Source: an uncultured Eudoraea sp. | Lineage (GTDB): Bacteria; Bacteroidota; Bacteroidia; Flavobacteriales; Flavobacteriaceae | Direction of reading: 5' to 3' | Assembly: GCF_947490415.1 (NCBI RefSeq) | Contig: NZ_CANLGX010000001.1 | Span: 930,001-994,000, forward strand | Length of the DNA stretch: 64,000 bases | Part shown: positions 56,545-64,000 of the stretch, piece by piece | Position numbering within the stretch: the first letter of the stretch is position 1 | Layout: every line of letters starts with the position of its first letter | Position numbers and translations under genes: made by a program | The notes under the pieces: generated by a model | Database searches by the model: none | Told to the model about the DNA's origin: nothing | Seen by the model: only the letters and a program-made list of their open reading frames with translations

Positions 56545-56576
56545 TATTGTTAAAAAAAATTGCTTAAAAAAGAATT

Positions 56577-57608
56577 ATGAAGGGTGTATTATTAGTGAAT
56601 TTAGGATCTCCTGATGGCCCCACGGCTAAAGAAGTAAAACCATATCTGGACGAATTTTTAATGGATGAGCGTGTAATTGATGTGCCAAATTGGTTGCGTA
56701 ATCTGCTTGTTCGTGGAATTATTCTTCAAACCCGCCCAAAGAAATCGGCAAAGGCATATGCTAAGATATGGTGGGAAGAAGGATCTCCTTTAGTAGTAAT
56801 TTCAGAACGCTTTGCATCTAAGGTCCGGCAGCAAACAGATATTCCTGTTGCCCTGGGGATGCGCTATGGCTCAATGAGCATTAAGAACGCCTTAAAGGAA
56901 TTAAAAGACAAAGGAGTAAGTGAAATACTACTGGTGCCTCTTTACCCTCACTATGCCATGTCTTCCTATGAGACTGTTGTAGTTAAAACTATGCAGGAAC
57001 AGCAGGCGAATTATCCGGATATGAGAATTACTACCTTACCGGCGTTTTATAAAAATCCGGATTACATAAAAGTACTTTCGGAACAAATTTTGAAAGGACT
57101 AGAGAACTTTGAGTATGATCATATATTATTTTCTTATCACGGTATTCCGGAACGACATATCAGAAAGTCAGATCCAACCAAATTCCATTGCAAAATAGAT
57201 GGAAGTTGTTGCCAAATAAACTCAGTAGCACACAATACATGTTATAGACATCAGTGTTATGATACCACAGAACTGGTAAAAGCGGAGTTAAACCTGGACG
57301 AAGACAAAGTGAGTACTTCGTTCCAATCACGTCTTGCCGGTGATCCATGGTTAAAACCTTATACAGATTTTGAGTTTGAGCGTTTGGCGAAAGCCGGGAT
57401 TAAGAAGCTTGCTGTGATTACACCTGCTTTTGTAAGTGATTGCCTCGAGACTCTTGAGGAAATCGCGATGGAAGGTAAAGAACAATTCATGGAAGCAGGC
57501 GGTGAAGGTTATATACATATTCCTTGCTTAAATGAGAGTGATTCCTGGGTAGCTTTAATGGCGGAGTGGATAAACAATTGGCATAGCAGTAAAACTCTGC
57601 CGGTTTAA
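56577..57608 (+). CDS. hemH: Ferrochelatase
   Basis: A 343-residue enzyme that inserts Fe2+ into protoporphyrin. The catalytic His188 lies in LFSYHGIPERH and the second metal-site Glu in SDCLETLEEI. Between them is a cysteine-rich insert: Cys205, 211, 212, 222 and 227 (KFHCKIDGSCCQ ... NTCYRHQCYDTT). It lies away from the other hem genes, past the AraC/ThuA/DUF1460/TraB genes, and is followed 88 bp later by a MATE exporter. Confidence 0.95.
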   Translation: MKGVLLVNLGSPDGPTAKEVKPYLDEFLMDERVIDVPNWLRNLLVRGIILQTRPKKSAKAYAKIWWEEGSPLVVISERFASKVRQQTDIPVALGMRYGSMSIKNALKELKDKGVSEILLVPLYPHYAMSSYETVVVKTMQEQQANYPDMRITTLPAFYKNPDYIKVLSEQILKGLENFEYDHILFSYHGIPERHIRKSDPTKFHCKIDGSCCQINSVAHNTCYRHQCYDTTELVKAELNLDEDKVSTSFQSRLAGDPWLKPYTDFEFERLAKAGIKKLAVITPAFVSDCLETLEEIAMEGKEQFMEAGGEGYIHIPCLNESDSWVALMAEWINNWHSSKTLPV

Positions 57609-57695
57609 TGCTTAGTATTCATTTATTATCATTGGCCTGGTAAAAGGTGAATTTATCTAATAGTATATGTATATTTTCATAATCATTGCATTATA

Positions 57696-59072
57696 ATGGC
57701 TAAAGTCTCCTCAGATCAATTAGGGGCAGAACCCATTGGAAGACTTCTTATAAGGCAAGCAGTGCCTGCTTCGATTGGCATACTTGTGATGTCACTCAAT
57801 ATATTAGTAGATACTATATTCGTAGGGAACTGGATTGGTTCTATTGCCATAGCGGCCATTAATGTAGTTCTACCGGTTTCTTTTTTTATTGCAGCATTGG
57901 GAATGGCAATTGGAATCGGGGGAAGCAGTATTATTTCTCGTGCTCTTGGTGCAGATCATAATGAAAAGGCACTAAAAACCTTTGGAAATCAGATCACGCT
58001 TACATTGTTGGTCACCATTTCCATGGTGGTTCTAGGCCTTTACTATGTAGATGGTTTAATTCCTGCATTCGGAGGTAAGGGTGCTATATTTGATCCTGCA
58101 AAGATTTACTATACCATAGTTTTATACGGAGTTCCTTTTTTGGCTCTTTGTATGATGGGTAATACGGTTATTCGCGCTGAAGGGAAACCTAAGTTTGCCA
58201 TGATTGCCATGATTATACCATCAATAGGAAATCTCGTATTAGACTACCTATTCATTTATGTCTTTGACTGGGGAATGGCAGGAGCAGCCTGGGCAACTAC
58301 GGCAGGCTACCTTATGTGTTTTGCCTATATTTTTTATTTTTTCAGATCCAAAAATTCTGAACTAAAAATTAATTGGTCTCATTTTGGATTAGATAGAGAT
58401 ATTTTGCGAGAAATAGGGGGCCTGGGATTTGTAACCCTTTCGCGACAGGCAGTAACAAGTATCACCTATTTACTCATGAACAATATTTTGTTTGCCCTTG
58501 GGGGTGAGCCGATGGTAGCCGTGTACGCCATTATAGGACGAATGCTAATGTTTGCCCTCTTCCCTGTATTTGGAGTTACCCAAGGGTTCCTTCCTATTGC
58601 AGGCTATAACTATGGGGCACAAAAGTATAATAGGGTAAGAATATCAATTAAAACAGCTATTATATATGCCGCTTCTGTAGCTACCCTGGTATTTGTCCTT
58701 CTTATGATTTTTCCTGCAGAGATAACATCTTTATTTTTAAGCGATAAACCTAATATGCCCGTCCTTGAAATGGCAACAAATGCCTTTGTAATGGAACATA
58801 CTCCTTCCGCAATGCGCTGGGTTTTTGCCGCAACACCCATTATTGCACTCCAGCTAATAGGAGCTGCTTACTTTCAGGCTATAGGGAAAGCGGTTCCCGC
58901 TTTGCTCCTTACTTTAACGCGGCAAGGATTCTTTTTTATTCCTTTAATCCTGACCTTACCAAATTTTTTAGGAGAACTGGGTGTTTGGATCTCTTTTCCC
59001 ATAGCAGATGTATTGGCAACCTTAGTTACCGGGCTTTATTTAAGAAAAGAAGTCAAAAAGACACTAGTCTGA
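57696..59072 (+). CDS. MATE-family multidrug/Na+ efflux transporter
   Basis: A 458-residue polytopic protein with 12 hydrophobic segments in two similar halves (GRLLIRQAVPASIGILVMSLNILVDTIFVG and GGLGFVTLSRQAVTSITYLLMNNILFALGG). MATE proteins export organic cations or other small compounds against H+ or Na+. Its stop is 6 bp from the stop of the convergent GH30 gene. Confidence 0.93.
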   Translation: MAKVSSDQLGAEPIGRLLIRQAVPASIGILVMSLNILVDTIFVGNWIGSIAIAAINVVLPVSFFIAALGMAIGIGGSSIISRALGADHNEKALKTFGNQITLTLLVTISMVVLGLYYVDGLIPAFGGKGAIFDPAKIYYTIVLYGVPFLALCMMGNTVIRAEGKPKFAMIAMIIPSIGNLVLDYLFIYVFDWGMAGAAWATTAGYLMCFAYIFYFFRSKNSELKINWSHFGLDRDILREIGGLGFVTLSRQAVTSITYLLMNNILFALGGEPMVAVYAIIGRMLMFALFPVFGVTQGFLPIAGYNYGAQKYNRVRISIKTAIIYAASVATLVFVLLMIFPAEITSLFLSDKPNMPVLEMATNAFVMEHTPSAMRWVFAATPIIALQLIGAAYFQAIGKAVPALLLTLTRQGFFFIPLILTLPNFLGELGVWISFPIADVLATLVTGLYLRKEVKKTLV

Positions 59073-59078
59073 GATCTG

Positions 59079-60560
59079 TTATTCCCAGACCAATGTAGCT
59101 ATATCCTTACCACCTAAAGTAATTATTAACTTTTCTCCTTCTTTATTGAGCTCAACAGTAATAGTCTCATTATTCTTATTTTGTAAAATTACTACTGTTT
59201 TATTTTCTGGAGTACTATAAGCTACGTTAAGTAGGTTCTCTTCCTGGTTAGAATCTATTCTAACCGAACCAGGGGGTACAAATTTGGAAGCATGAGCAAT
59301 AATATAGTAGGCCGGATTTCTAATTATACTATCACCTTTTATTGTAATAGCTCCAAGACAACGAGTACAACCACCCCGATCTGTATGTGGTTTTTGATTT
59401 TCATCAGCTGCAAGATTCCATTGCAATACGTTTCGGCTCCAATTCCTGGGCGCACCAATAATAAGATTTTCCATATGCCAACTAAGATTCTCCTCAAAAT
59501 CGCCGGGAGCACCTATCCATTGTTCAGTAAAATAGAGATGTTTCTCAGGGTGCGCATTATGCACTTTGGATAAGGCGTCTATAGTGCCCCCATATAAATG
59601 AAATGCTGAGCCGTCTACATATTGTGCAGTTTGCGGATCGTCCAGGATAGAAATAGGATAGTCTGGCCGGTCTGCATTATGGTCATAAAGGATAATTTTA
59701 GTTTCAATTCCATTTTCTTTAAAAGCAGGTCCCAAATGATTTTTTACGAATTCTCCCTGATCCTTGGCTATCATTAAGAGGCTTGGATTATTGCCCGGAT
59801 GCAAAGGTTCATTTTGAACAGTAATAGCATCAATTGGGATACCCTCAGCTTCCATGGCTTTTATATATTTTACAAAATAATTGGCATAGGCGGGATAGTA
59901 TTCTTTAAGCAGACTGCCACCGCGTGTATCTTTATTATCCTTCATCCATGCGGGGGGTGACCAGGGGGAGCCCATAATTTTTATTTGCGGTGATATTTTA
60001 AGTATTTCCTTTAAAGTAGGGATCAGATAAAGGGTATCGTAGGCCATTGAAAAATGTTTCAGATCAGGATCTGATTTGCCAGAAGGGAGGTCGTTGTAGG
60101 ACCATGGAAATTCATCCAGATCCGAGGCGCCAATACTTACTCTTAAATAACTCACACCAATACTGTTATCACCTTTGCCAAAAAGTTCTTCTAATATCTT
60201 GCCTCTGGAGAGAGCAGTCATCTTTTGTAAATGCAATGCACTGCCCCCAGTAAGCGTATATCCGAAACCATCCATTATCTGATAGGTGGTAGAAGGGTCC
60301 ACGGTAATTGTCGATTCAACAGAGGTGGTTTCAGAAACAGCGCTCATTTTAATTGCGACTTTGTTTAATAATTGGGTTTGGTCCAGTGAAGTGCGATATA
60401 CTATTGCCGTAGATATGGCATCTTCTGAACCAGGCTGTCCCTTGCAGCTTAAGAGAACACCCAGAACAATAAAAATTCCAAATATTGAATACGTTTGACT
60501 GAGTAATTTGTTAAGACAATTAATTTGTTGGGCTAACTTTTTAAATAAACATAAAAACAT
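59079..60560 (-). CDS. GH30-family glycoside hydrolase lipoprotein
   Basis: A 493-residue lipoprotein (lipobox LLSC, Cys39, followed by KGQPGSED). The (beta/alpha)8 domain has the GH30 acid/base Glu251 in ITVQNEPLHPG and the nucleophile Glu346 in LYFTEQWIGA. The C-terminal beta domain ends in a Trp-rich ATLVWE stretch. Family members cleave beta-1,6-glucan, glucosylceramide or xylan; which one cannot be told. It acts outside the cytoplasmic membrane. Confidence 0.92.
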   Translation of the reverse strand: MFLCLFKKLAQQINCLNKLLSQTYSIFGIFIVLGVLLSCKGQPGSEDAISTAIVYRTSLDQTQLLNKVAIKMSAVSETTSVESTITVDPSTTYQIMDGFGYTLTGGSALHLQKMTALSRGKILEELFGKGDNSIGVSYLRVSIGASDLDEFPWSYNDLPSGKSDPDLKHFSMAYDTLYLIPTLKEILKISPQIKIMGSPWSPPAWMKDNKDTRGGSLLKEYYPAYANYFVKYIKAMEAEGIPIDAITVQNEPLHPGNNPSLLMIAKDQGEFVKNHLGPAFKENGIETKIILYDHNADRPDYPISILDDPQTAQYVDGSAFHLYGGTIDALSKVHNAHPEKHLYFTEQWIGAPGDFEENLSWHMENLIIGAPRNWSRNVLQWNLAADENQKPHTDRGGCTRCLGAITIKGDSIIRNPAYYIIAHASKFVPPGSVRIDSNQEENLLNVAYSTPENKTVVILQNKNNETITVELNKEGEKLIITLGGKDIATLVWE

Positions 60561-60594
60561 AAAATTTACACTTTATAACAGAATTAAAAAACGT

Positions 60595-61482
60595 TTACAT
60601 AATATAAAATCCTTTATTCTTTAAAGGTTCAGGTAATTCTTTTTCCCCTAGAAGTTCCTTAATATTGATCTCAATGTTACGTGAAATGCTAGTCATAGCG
60701 GTATCAGTCGGAAAATTTTCGAAGGGATCCTGAATGACAAAGGCAATTTTTTCAAGCATAAAAAAAGGGATGGAAATAAAAATTAATAACGGGATCTCTA
60801 AAAACCCATAGACATCTTCAAGTGCCAAAGAAAGCAATAACAAAAAGATATAGATAAAAAAGTGTAGCACATTTCTGTACGTTCTGGGAAACACTGTATT
60901 TTTTATACGCTCAGCCATGCCCATAGAGGCTGTAAGTTTCAAAATTGTGGTATCTAACTGAATTTGTTGGAAGTCATTGAGTGATTTTTCCTTATGAAGG
61001 TTTCTTACATTTTGTCCATGATGGTCCAGTAAAGTCAGAGGGACATGGTTTTTGTGCTTTATAGATATTATTTCATCCTTAGAAATGAAGTCTTCTAATT
61101 TACCAAGCACATCCTGCTTTCGCAAATGTTGCCCGAGTGCGTAACACCAGGCGATCTGTCGATAAGCCATAGTTTTCACAATACTGCTATCGGGTTCTTT
61201 AATGAATTGTTTTAGTTGAATCACTAAAGTTCTTGAATCATTGACAATGGCCCCCCAAATTTTTCGGGCTTCCCACCAACGGTCATAGGATTGTGACAAC
61301 TTAAAAGACAATAACAAGGCAATAGCTGTTCCTAAAAATGTTCCAATACCTAATGGAATATCCAGGTTAACTACATAAAGTTTAAAAAAATAGATTATTA
61401 TCGAAAACACACTGACAATAAGCAAATCCCATTTTATTTCTTTGAACCAATATTTTAATGGTATTCTCTTTTCTAATATCAT
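60595..61482 (-). CDS. Bestrophin-like membrane channel (UPF0187)
   Basis: A 295-residue protein of the bacterial bestrophin family, with four membrane segments, a LGTAIALLLSFKLSQSYDRWWEARKIWGAIVNDSR signature and a C-terminal D-PFENFPTDTAMTSISRNIEINIKELLGE segment. Bacterial members form pentameric ion channels; Klebsiella bestrophin is cation-selective. It is divergent from the VPS10-like gene. Confidence 0.9.
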   Translation of the reverse strand: MILEKRIPLKYWFKEIKWDLLIVSVFSIIIYFFKLYVVNLDIPLGIGTFLGTAIALLLSFKLSQSYDRWWEARKIWGAIVNDSRTLVIQLKQFIKEPDSSIVKTMAYRQIAWCYALGQHLRKQDVLGKLEDFISKDEIISIKHKNHVPLTLLDHHGQNVRNLHKEKSLNDFQQIQLDTTILKLTASMGMAERIKNTVFPRTYRNVLHFFIYIFLLLLSLALEDVYGFLEIPLLIFISIPFFMLEKIAFVIQDPFENFPTDTAMTSISRNIEINIKELLGEKELPEPLKNKGFYIM

Positions 61483-61580
61483 CAGCTATTTCTTTATACT
61501 TACTTCTTTCTTAATTTATTAATTACAAGCCTGTGATCGTTAAATCAGCTTGTCTTAGGATGTTGAATTTTCTAATAATT

Positions 61581-61647
61581 CCAAATACCTAAAATTAGGG
61601 AATATTTCTGCACAAAGAGTCCAAATCACCTCTAATTAGGAACATTC
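61581..61647. promoter_or_regulatory. Pair of direct repeats with TAATTAGG cores
   Basis: CCAAAT-ACCT-AAAATTAGG (61581-61599) and CCAAATC-ACCT-CTAATTAGG (61621-61640), centred about 40 bp apart, roughly four helical turns, with a third ACCTAAT at 61651. They lie in the gap between bestrophin and the VPS10-like gene and look like paired operator sites. Confidence 0.4.
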
Positions 61648-61742
61648 AATACCTAATATGCCGAAATAATTAGTTTGATTGTTTACAATCATCTGTTCGG
61701 ATATTACATTCTCAGTTCCCTACTTTTTTCCTACATTTAGCC

Positions 61743-64000
61743 ATGAATTCAAATAAGTTTAATATGAAGATCATTACTTCGAAAGCCGGACTTATAATTT
61801 TGGCTGTTTTTTCTTTTATCTCCCTTACCAACGCTCAAAAAAAACGCACTAATTCTAATACCCAAACAGAATACCCGGAAGCATTATATTCAAGCCTTGA
61901 ATATAGATTGGTGGGCCCTTTTCGCGGTGGGCGTTCTGCTGCGGTCACCGGAGTGCCCGGAGAGCCAAATCTATTTTATTTTGGCTCCACCGGAGGTGGT
62001 GTTTGGAAAACAATTGATGGCGGCAGGAGTTGGGAGAATATTTCAGATGGGTTTTTTGGAGGCAGTGTAGGCGCGGTGGAAGTTGCGAAAAGTGATCCTA
62101 ATGTTATTTATGTTGGCGGCGGTGAAAAAACTTTACGGGGGAATGTATCTTCTGGTTATGGTGTCTGGAAAACTGAGGACGCAGGTAAGACATGGAAGTC
62201 AGTAGGCCTCAAAAACAGCAGACATGTACCGCGAATTCGAATACATCCGGATAACCCAGATATTTTGTATGCTGCGGTATTAGGAAATATATATAGACCA
62301 ACTCAAGAACGTGGTATTTTTAAAAGTACAGACGGGGGCACTACATGGCGTAATACCCTTTTTGTAAATGAGCAGGCGGGTGCGGTTGACCTGGTTATGG
62401 ATCCTAACAATCCTCGAATATTGTATGCATCGACCTGGAGAGCAAAAAGAACACCTTATAGCCTAAGCAGCGGTGGTGATGGTTCTGCTTTATGGAAAAG
62501 TACAGATAGTGGAGAAACCTGGAGTGAAATTTCAAAAAATGAAGGGTTCCCAAAGGATACTTTGGGAATTATAGGTGTAACCGTCTCACCTAAAAACTCT
62601 GAACGCGTTTGGGCCATTGTTGAACAAAAGGAAAAGGGAGGTCTTTATAGAAGTGAAGACGGAGGTAAAAAATGGACACAGGTTAATAGCGAAAGAAAGC
62701 TAAGACAAAGGGCATGGTATTATACCCGTTTATATGCCGATACCGAGGATGAAGATGTAGTGTATGTTCTAAATGTACGTTACCATAAGTCAACAGATGG
62801 CGGTAAGTCTTTTAATACTTTTAATGCTCCGCACGGGGATCACCACGATTTGTGGATAGCACCTGAAAATTCACAACGGATGATTATTGGAGATGATGGG
62901 GGAGCTCAGATTTCGTATGATGGAGGTGAAACATGGAGTACGTATTACAATCAACCTACTGCACAGTTTTACAGGGTTACCACAGATAATAATTTTCCCT
63001 TTCGAATCTATGCAGCCCAACAGGACAATTCAACGGTCCGGATTAAACATCGCAGTGATGGTGGAAGTATCAGTGAAGATGATTGGGAAAGAACAGCGGG
63101 GGGTGAATCAGCGCACATTGCTGTAGATCCATTAAATAATGATATTGTCTATGGTGGAAGTTATGGAGGCTTTTTAACCAGGGTAAATCATAATACAGGT
63201 ACTATTCGCGGAGTGAATGTGTGGCCCGATAATCCAATGGGTTACGGAGCTGAAGGAATGAAATACCGTTTTCAATGGAATTTCCCTATTATTTTTAGCA
63301 AACTTAATCCGAAGAAATTATACACCTTTTCCAATCACGTACACATGAGTGAGAACGAGGGACAAAGCTGGAAACTATTGAGTGGGGATTTAACCAGAAA
63401 TGATCCGGATAAACTTCTGTCGAGCGGGGGACCAATTACACAGGACAATACCGGTGTTGAGTATTATTGCACCATTTTTGCGGCAAATGAAAGTCCATTG
63501 AAAGAAGGTCTGCTTTGGGTTGGGAGTGATGACGGCCTAATTCATGTGTCGCGCAACAGTGGTGAAAGCTGGGAAAATGTCACACCTTCGGGGATGCCCG
63601 AATGGAGTATGATAAACAGTATTGAGCCTTCTGCTTTTGATGAGGGCACGTGTTATGTTGCGGCTACTCGCTATAAGTTGGGCGACTTTGAACCGTACTT
63701 GTACAAAACCAATGATTTTGGAAAAACCTGGATAAAAATAACGAACGGTATAAATAAAGAACACTTTACACGAGTTCTTCGGGAAGACCCAAAAAGAAAG
63801 GGTCTTCTGTATGCGGGAACCGAAACCGGGATGTATATTAGCTTTAATGATGGGCAAAACTGGAAGGCTTTTCAGCTTAATTTACCCATAGTCCCTGTAA
63901 CGGATCTTACTATCAAGGATGACAATCTTATAGTAGCAACCCAGGGGCGCAGTTTGTGGATTATAGATGACCTTACGGTGCTGCATCAACTTGATGCGTC
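61743..64000 (+). CDS. VPS10/BNR-repeat beta-propeller protein, N-terminal part
   Basis: The frame is open from ATG 61743 to the window end, 752 codons seen. Signal peptide: KAGLIILAVFSFISLTNAQ; the ATG at 61764 would also keep it. The mature part starts YPEALYSSLEYRLVGPFRGGR and shows Asp-box repeats TIDGGRSWENIS, TEDAGKTWKSV, STDGGTTWRN, SEDGGKKWTQ, SDDGLIHVSRNSGESWENV. It resembles the protein at 5932-8781 but is not a close copy. Bacterial members are often called glycosyl hydrolases without proof. Confidence 0.85.
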   Translation, partial: MNSNKFNMKIITSKAGLIILAVFSFISLTNAQKKRTNSNTQTEYPEALYSSLEYRLVGPFRGGRSAAVTGVPGEPNLFYFGSTGGGVWKTIDGGRSWENISDGFFGGSVGAVEVAKSDPNVIYVGGGEKTLRGNVSSGYGVWKTEDAGKTWKSVGLKNSRHVPRIRIHPDNPDILYAAVLGNIYRPTQERGIFKSTDGGTTWRNTLFVNEQAGAVDLVMDPNNPRILYASTWRAKRTPYSLSSGGDGSALWKSTDSGETWSEISKNEGFPKDTLGIIGVTVSPKNSERVWAIVEQKEKGGLYRSEDGGKKWTQVNSERKLRQRAWYYTRLYADTEDEDVVYVLNVRYHKSTDGGKSFNTFNAPHGDHHDLWIAPENSQRMIIGDDGGAQISYDGGETWSTYYNQPTAQFYRVTTDNNFPFRIYAAQQDNSTVRIKHRSDGGSISEDDWERTAGGESAHIAVDPLNNDIVYGGSYGGFLTRVNHNTGTIRGVNVWPDNPMGYGAEGMKYRFQWNFPIIFSKLNPKKLYTFSNHVHMSENEGQSWKLLSGDLTRNDPDKLLSSGGPITQDNTGVEYYCTIFAANESPLKEGLLWVGSDDGLIHVSRNSGESWENVTPSGMPEWSMINSIEPSAFDEGTCYVAATRYKLGDFEPYLYKTNDFGKTWIKITNGINKEHFTRVLREDPKRKGLLYAGTETGMYISFNDGQNWKAFQLNLPIVPVTDLTIKDDNLIVATQGRSLWIIDDLTVLHQLDA

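Noticed and set aside
1-64000. CRISPR array, rRNA or tRNA gene, known riboswitch
   Set aside because: I saw no regular short repeats with spacers, no rRNA or tRNA cloverleaf, and no recognisable riboswitch before thiL or the other biosynthetic genes.

Overview
The window looks like chromosome from a marine-type member of the Flavobacteriaceae (Bacteroidetes). The signs are low G+C, promoters of the Bacteroidetes type (TTG about 20 bp upstream of TAnnTTTG), weak Shine-Dalgarno sequences, many lipoproteins with an SC lipobox followed by acidic residues, and families typical of the phylum (DUF6090, DUF2480, DUF3078, DUF1460, choice-of-anchor B, B-type succinate dehydrogenase with one cytochrome b subunit). 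The genus cannot be fixed from this sequence alone.

Layout. 0-13 kb: the end of a serine hydrolase, a methionine-type aminotransferase, the sdhCAB operon with promoter and terminator, a DUF2721 membrane protein, a large VPS10/BNR beta-propeller protein, an M24 aminopeptidase P, a BrnQ transporter and thiL. 13-16 kb: two beta-propeller lipoproteins. 16-24.5 kb: a SUF iron-sulfur operon (iscA-like, sufB, sufC, sufD, sufS, sufE, MIP18-like, DUF2480) with a metallo-beta-lactamase-fold lipoprotein between sufB and sufC, followed by a DUF3078 protein. 24.5-25.2 kb: noncoding, holding two diverged copies of a ~250 bp repeat, each headed by a terminator hairpin. 25.2-27.5 kb: hflX and an endonuclease/exonuclease/phosphatase-family gene, divergent.

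27.5-37.8 kb is the accessory-looking part. A complete 3'-5' exonuclease gene (37070-37783) is followed, all on the minus strand, by blocks of unrelated genes: an S41 peptidase; a membrane protein; a redox operon plus serine hydrolase; a DUF6090 protein. The blocks are separated by three partial copies of the 3' third of that same exonuclease gene. No integrase, transposase or tRNA is visible. Three of the four blocks have a strong palindrome upstream of the first gene. This repeated-gene-end punctuation is the most unusual structure in the window.

38-64 kb: two lipoproteins, ogt, a CNNM/CBS membrane protein and a serine hydrolase, then a haem biosynthesis run on the minus strand (hemA-hemC-hemD-hemE-GNAT-hemF-phzF-like-hemB). 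A divergent AraC-family regulator has a 37-bp inverted repeat ending at its start codon. Then come ThuA, DUF1460, a very long TraB/GumN-type protein, ferrochelatase (hemH) with a cysteine-rich insert, a MATE exporter, a GH30 glycosidase lipoprotein, a bestrophin-like channel, and the start of a second VPS10/BNR protein that runs off the end. Together the hem genes cover glutamyl-tRNA to coproporphyrinogen oxidation plus iron insertion; hemL and a confirmed protoporphyrinogen oxidase are not here.
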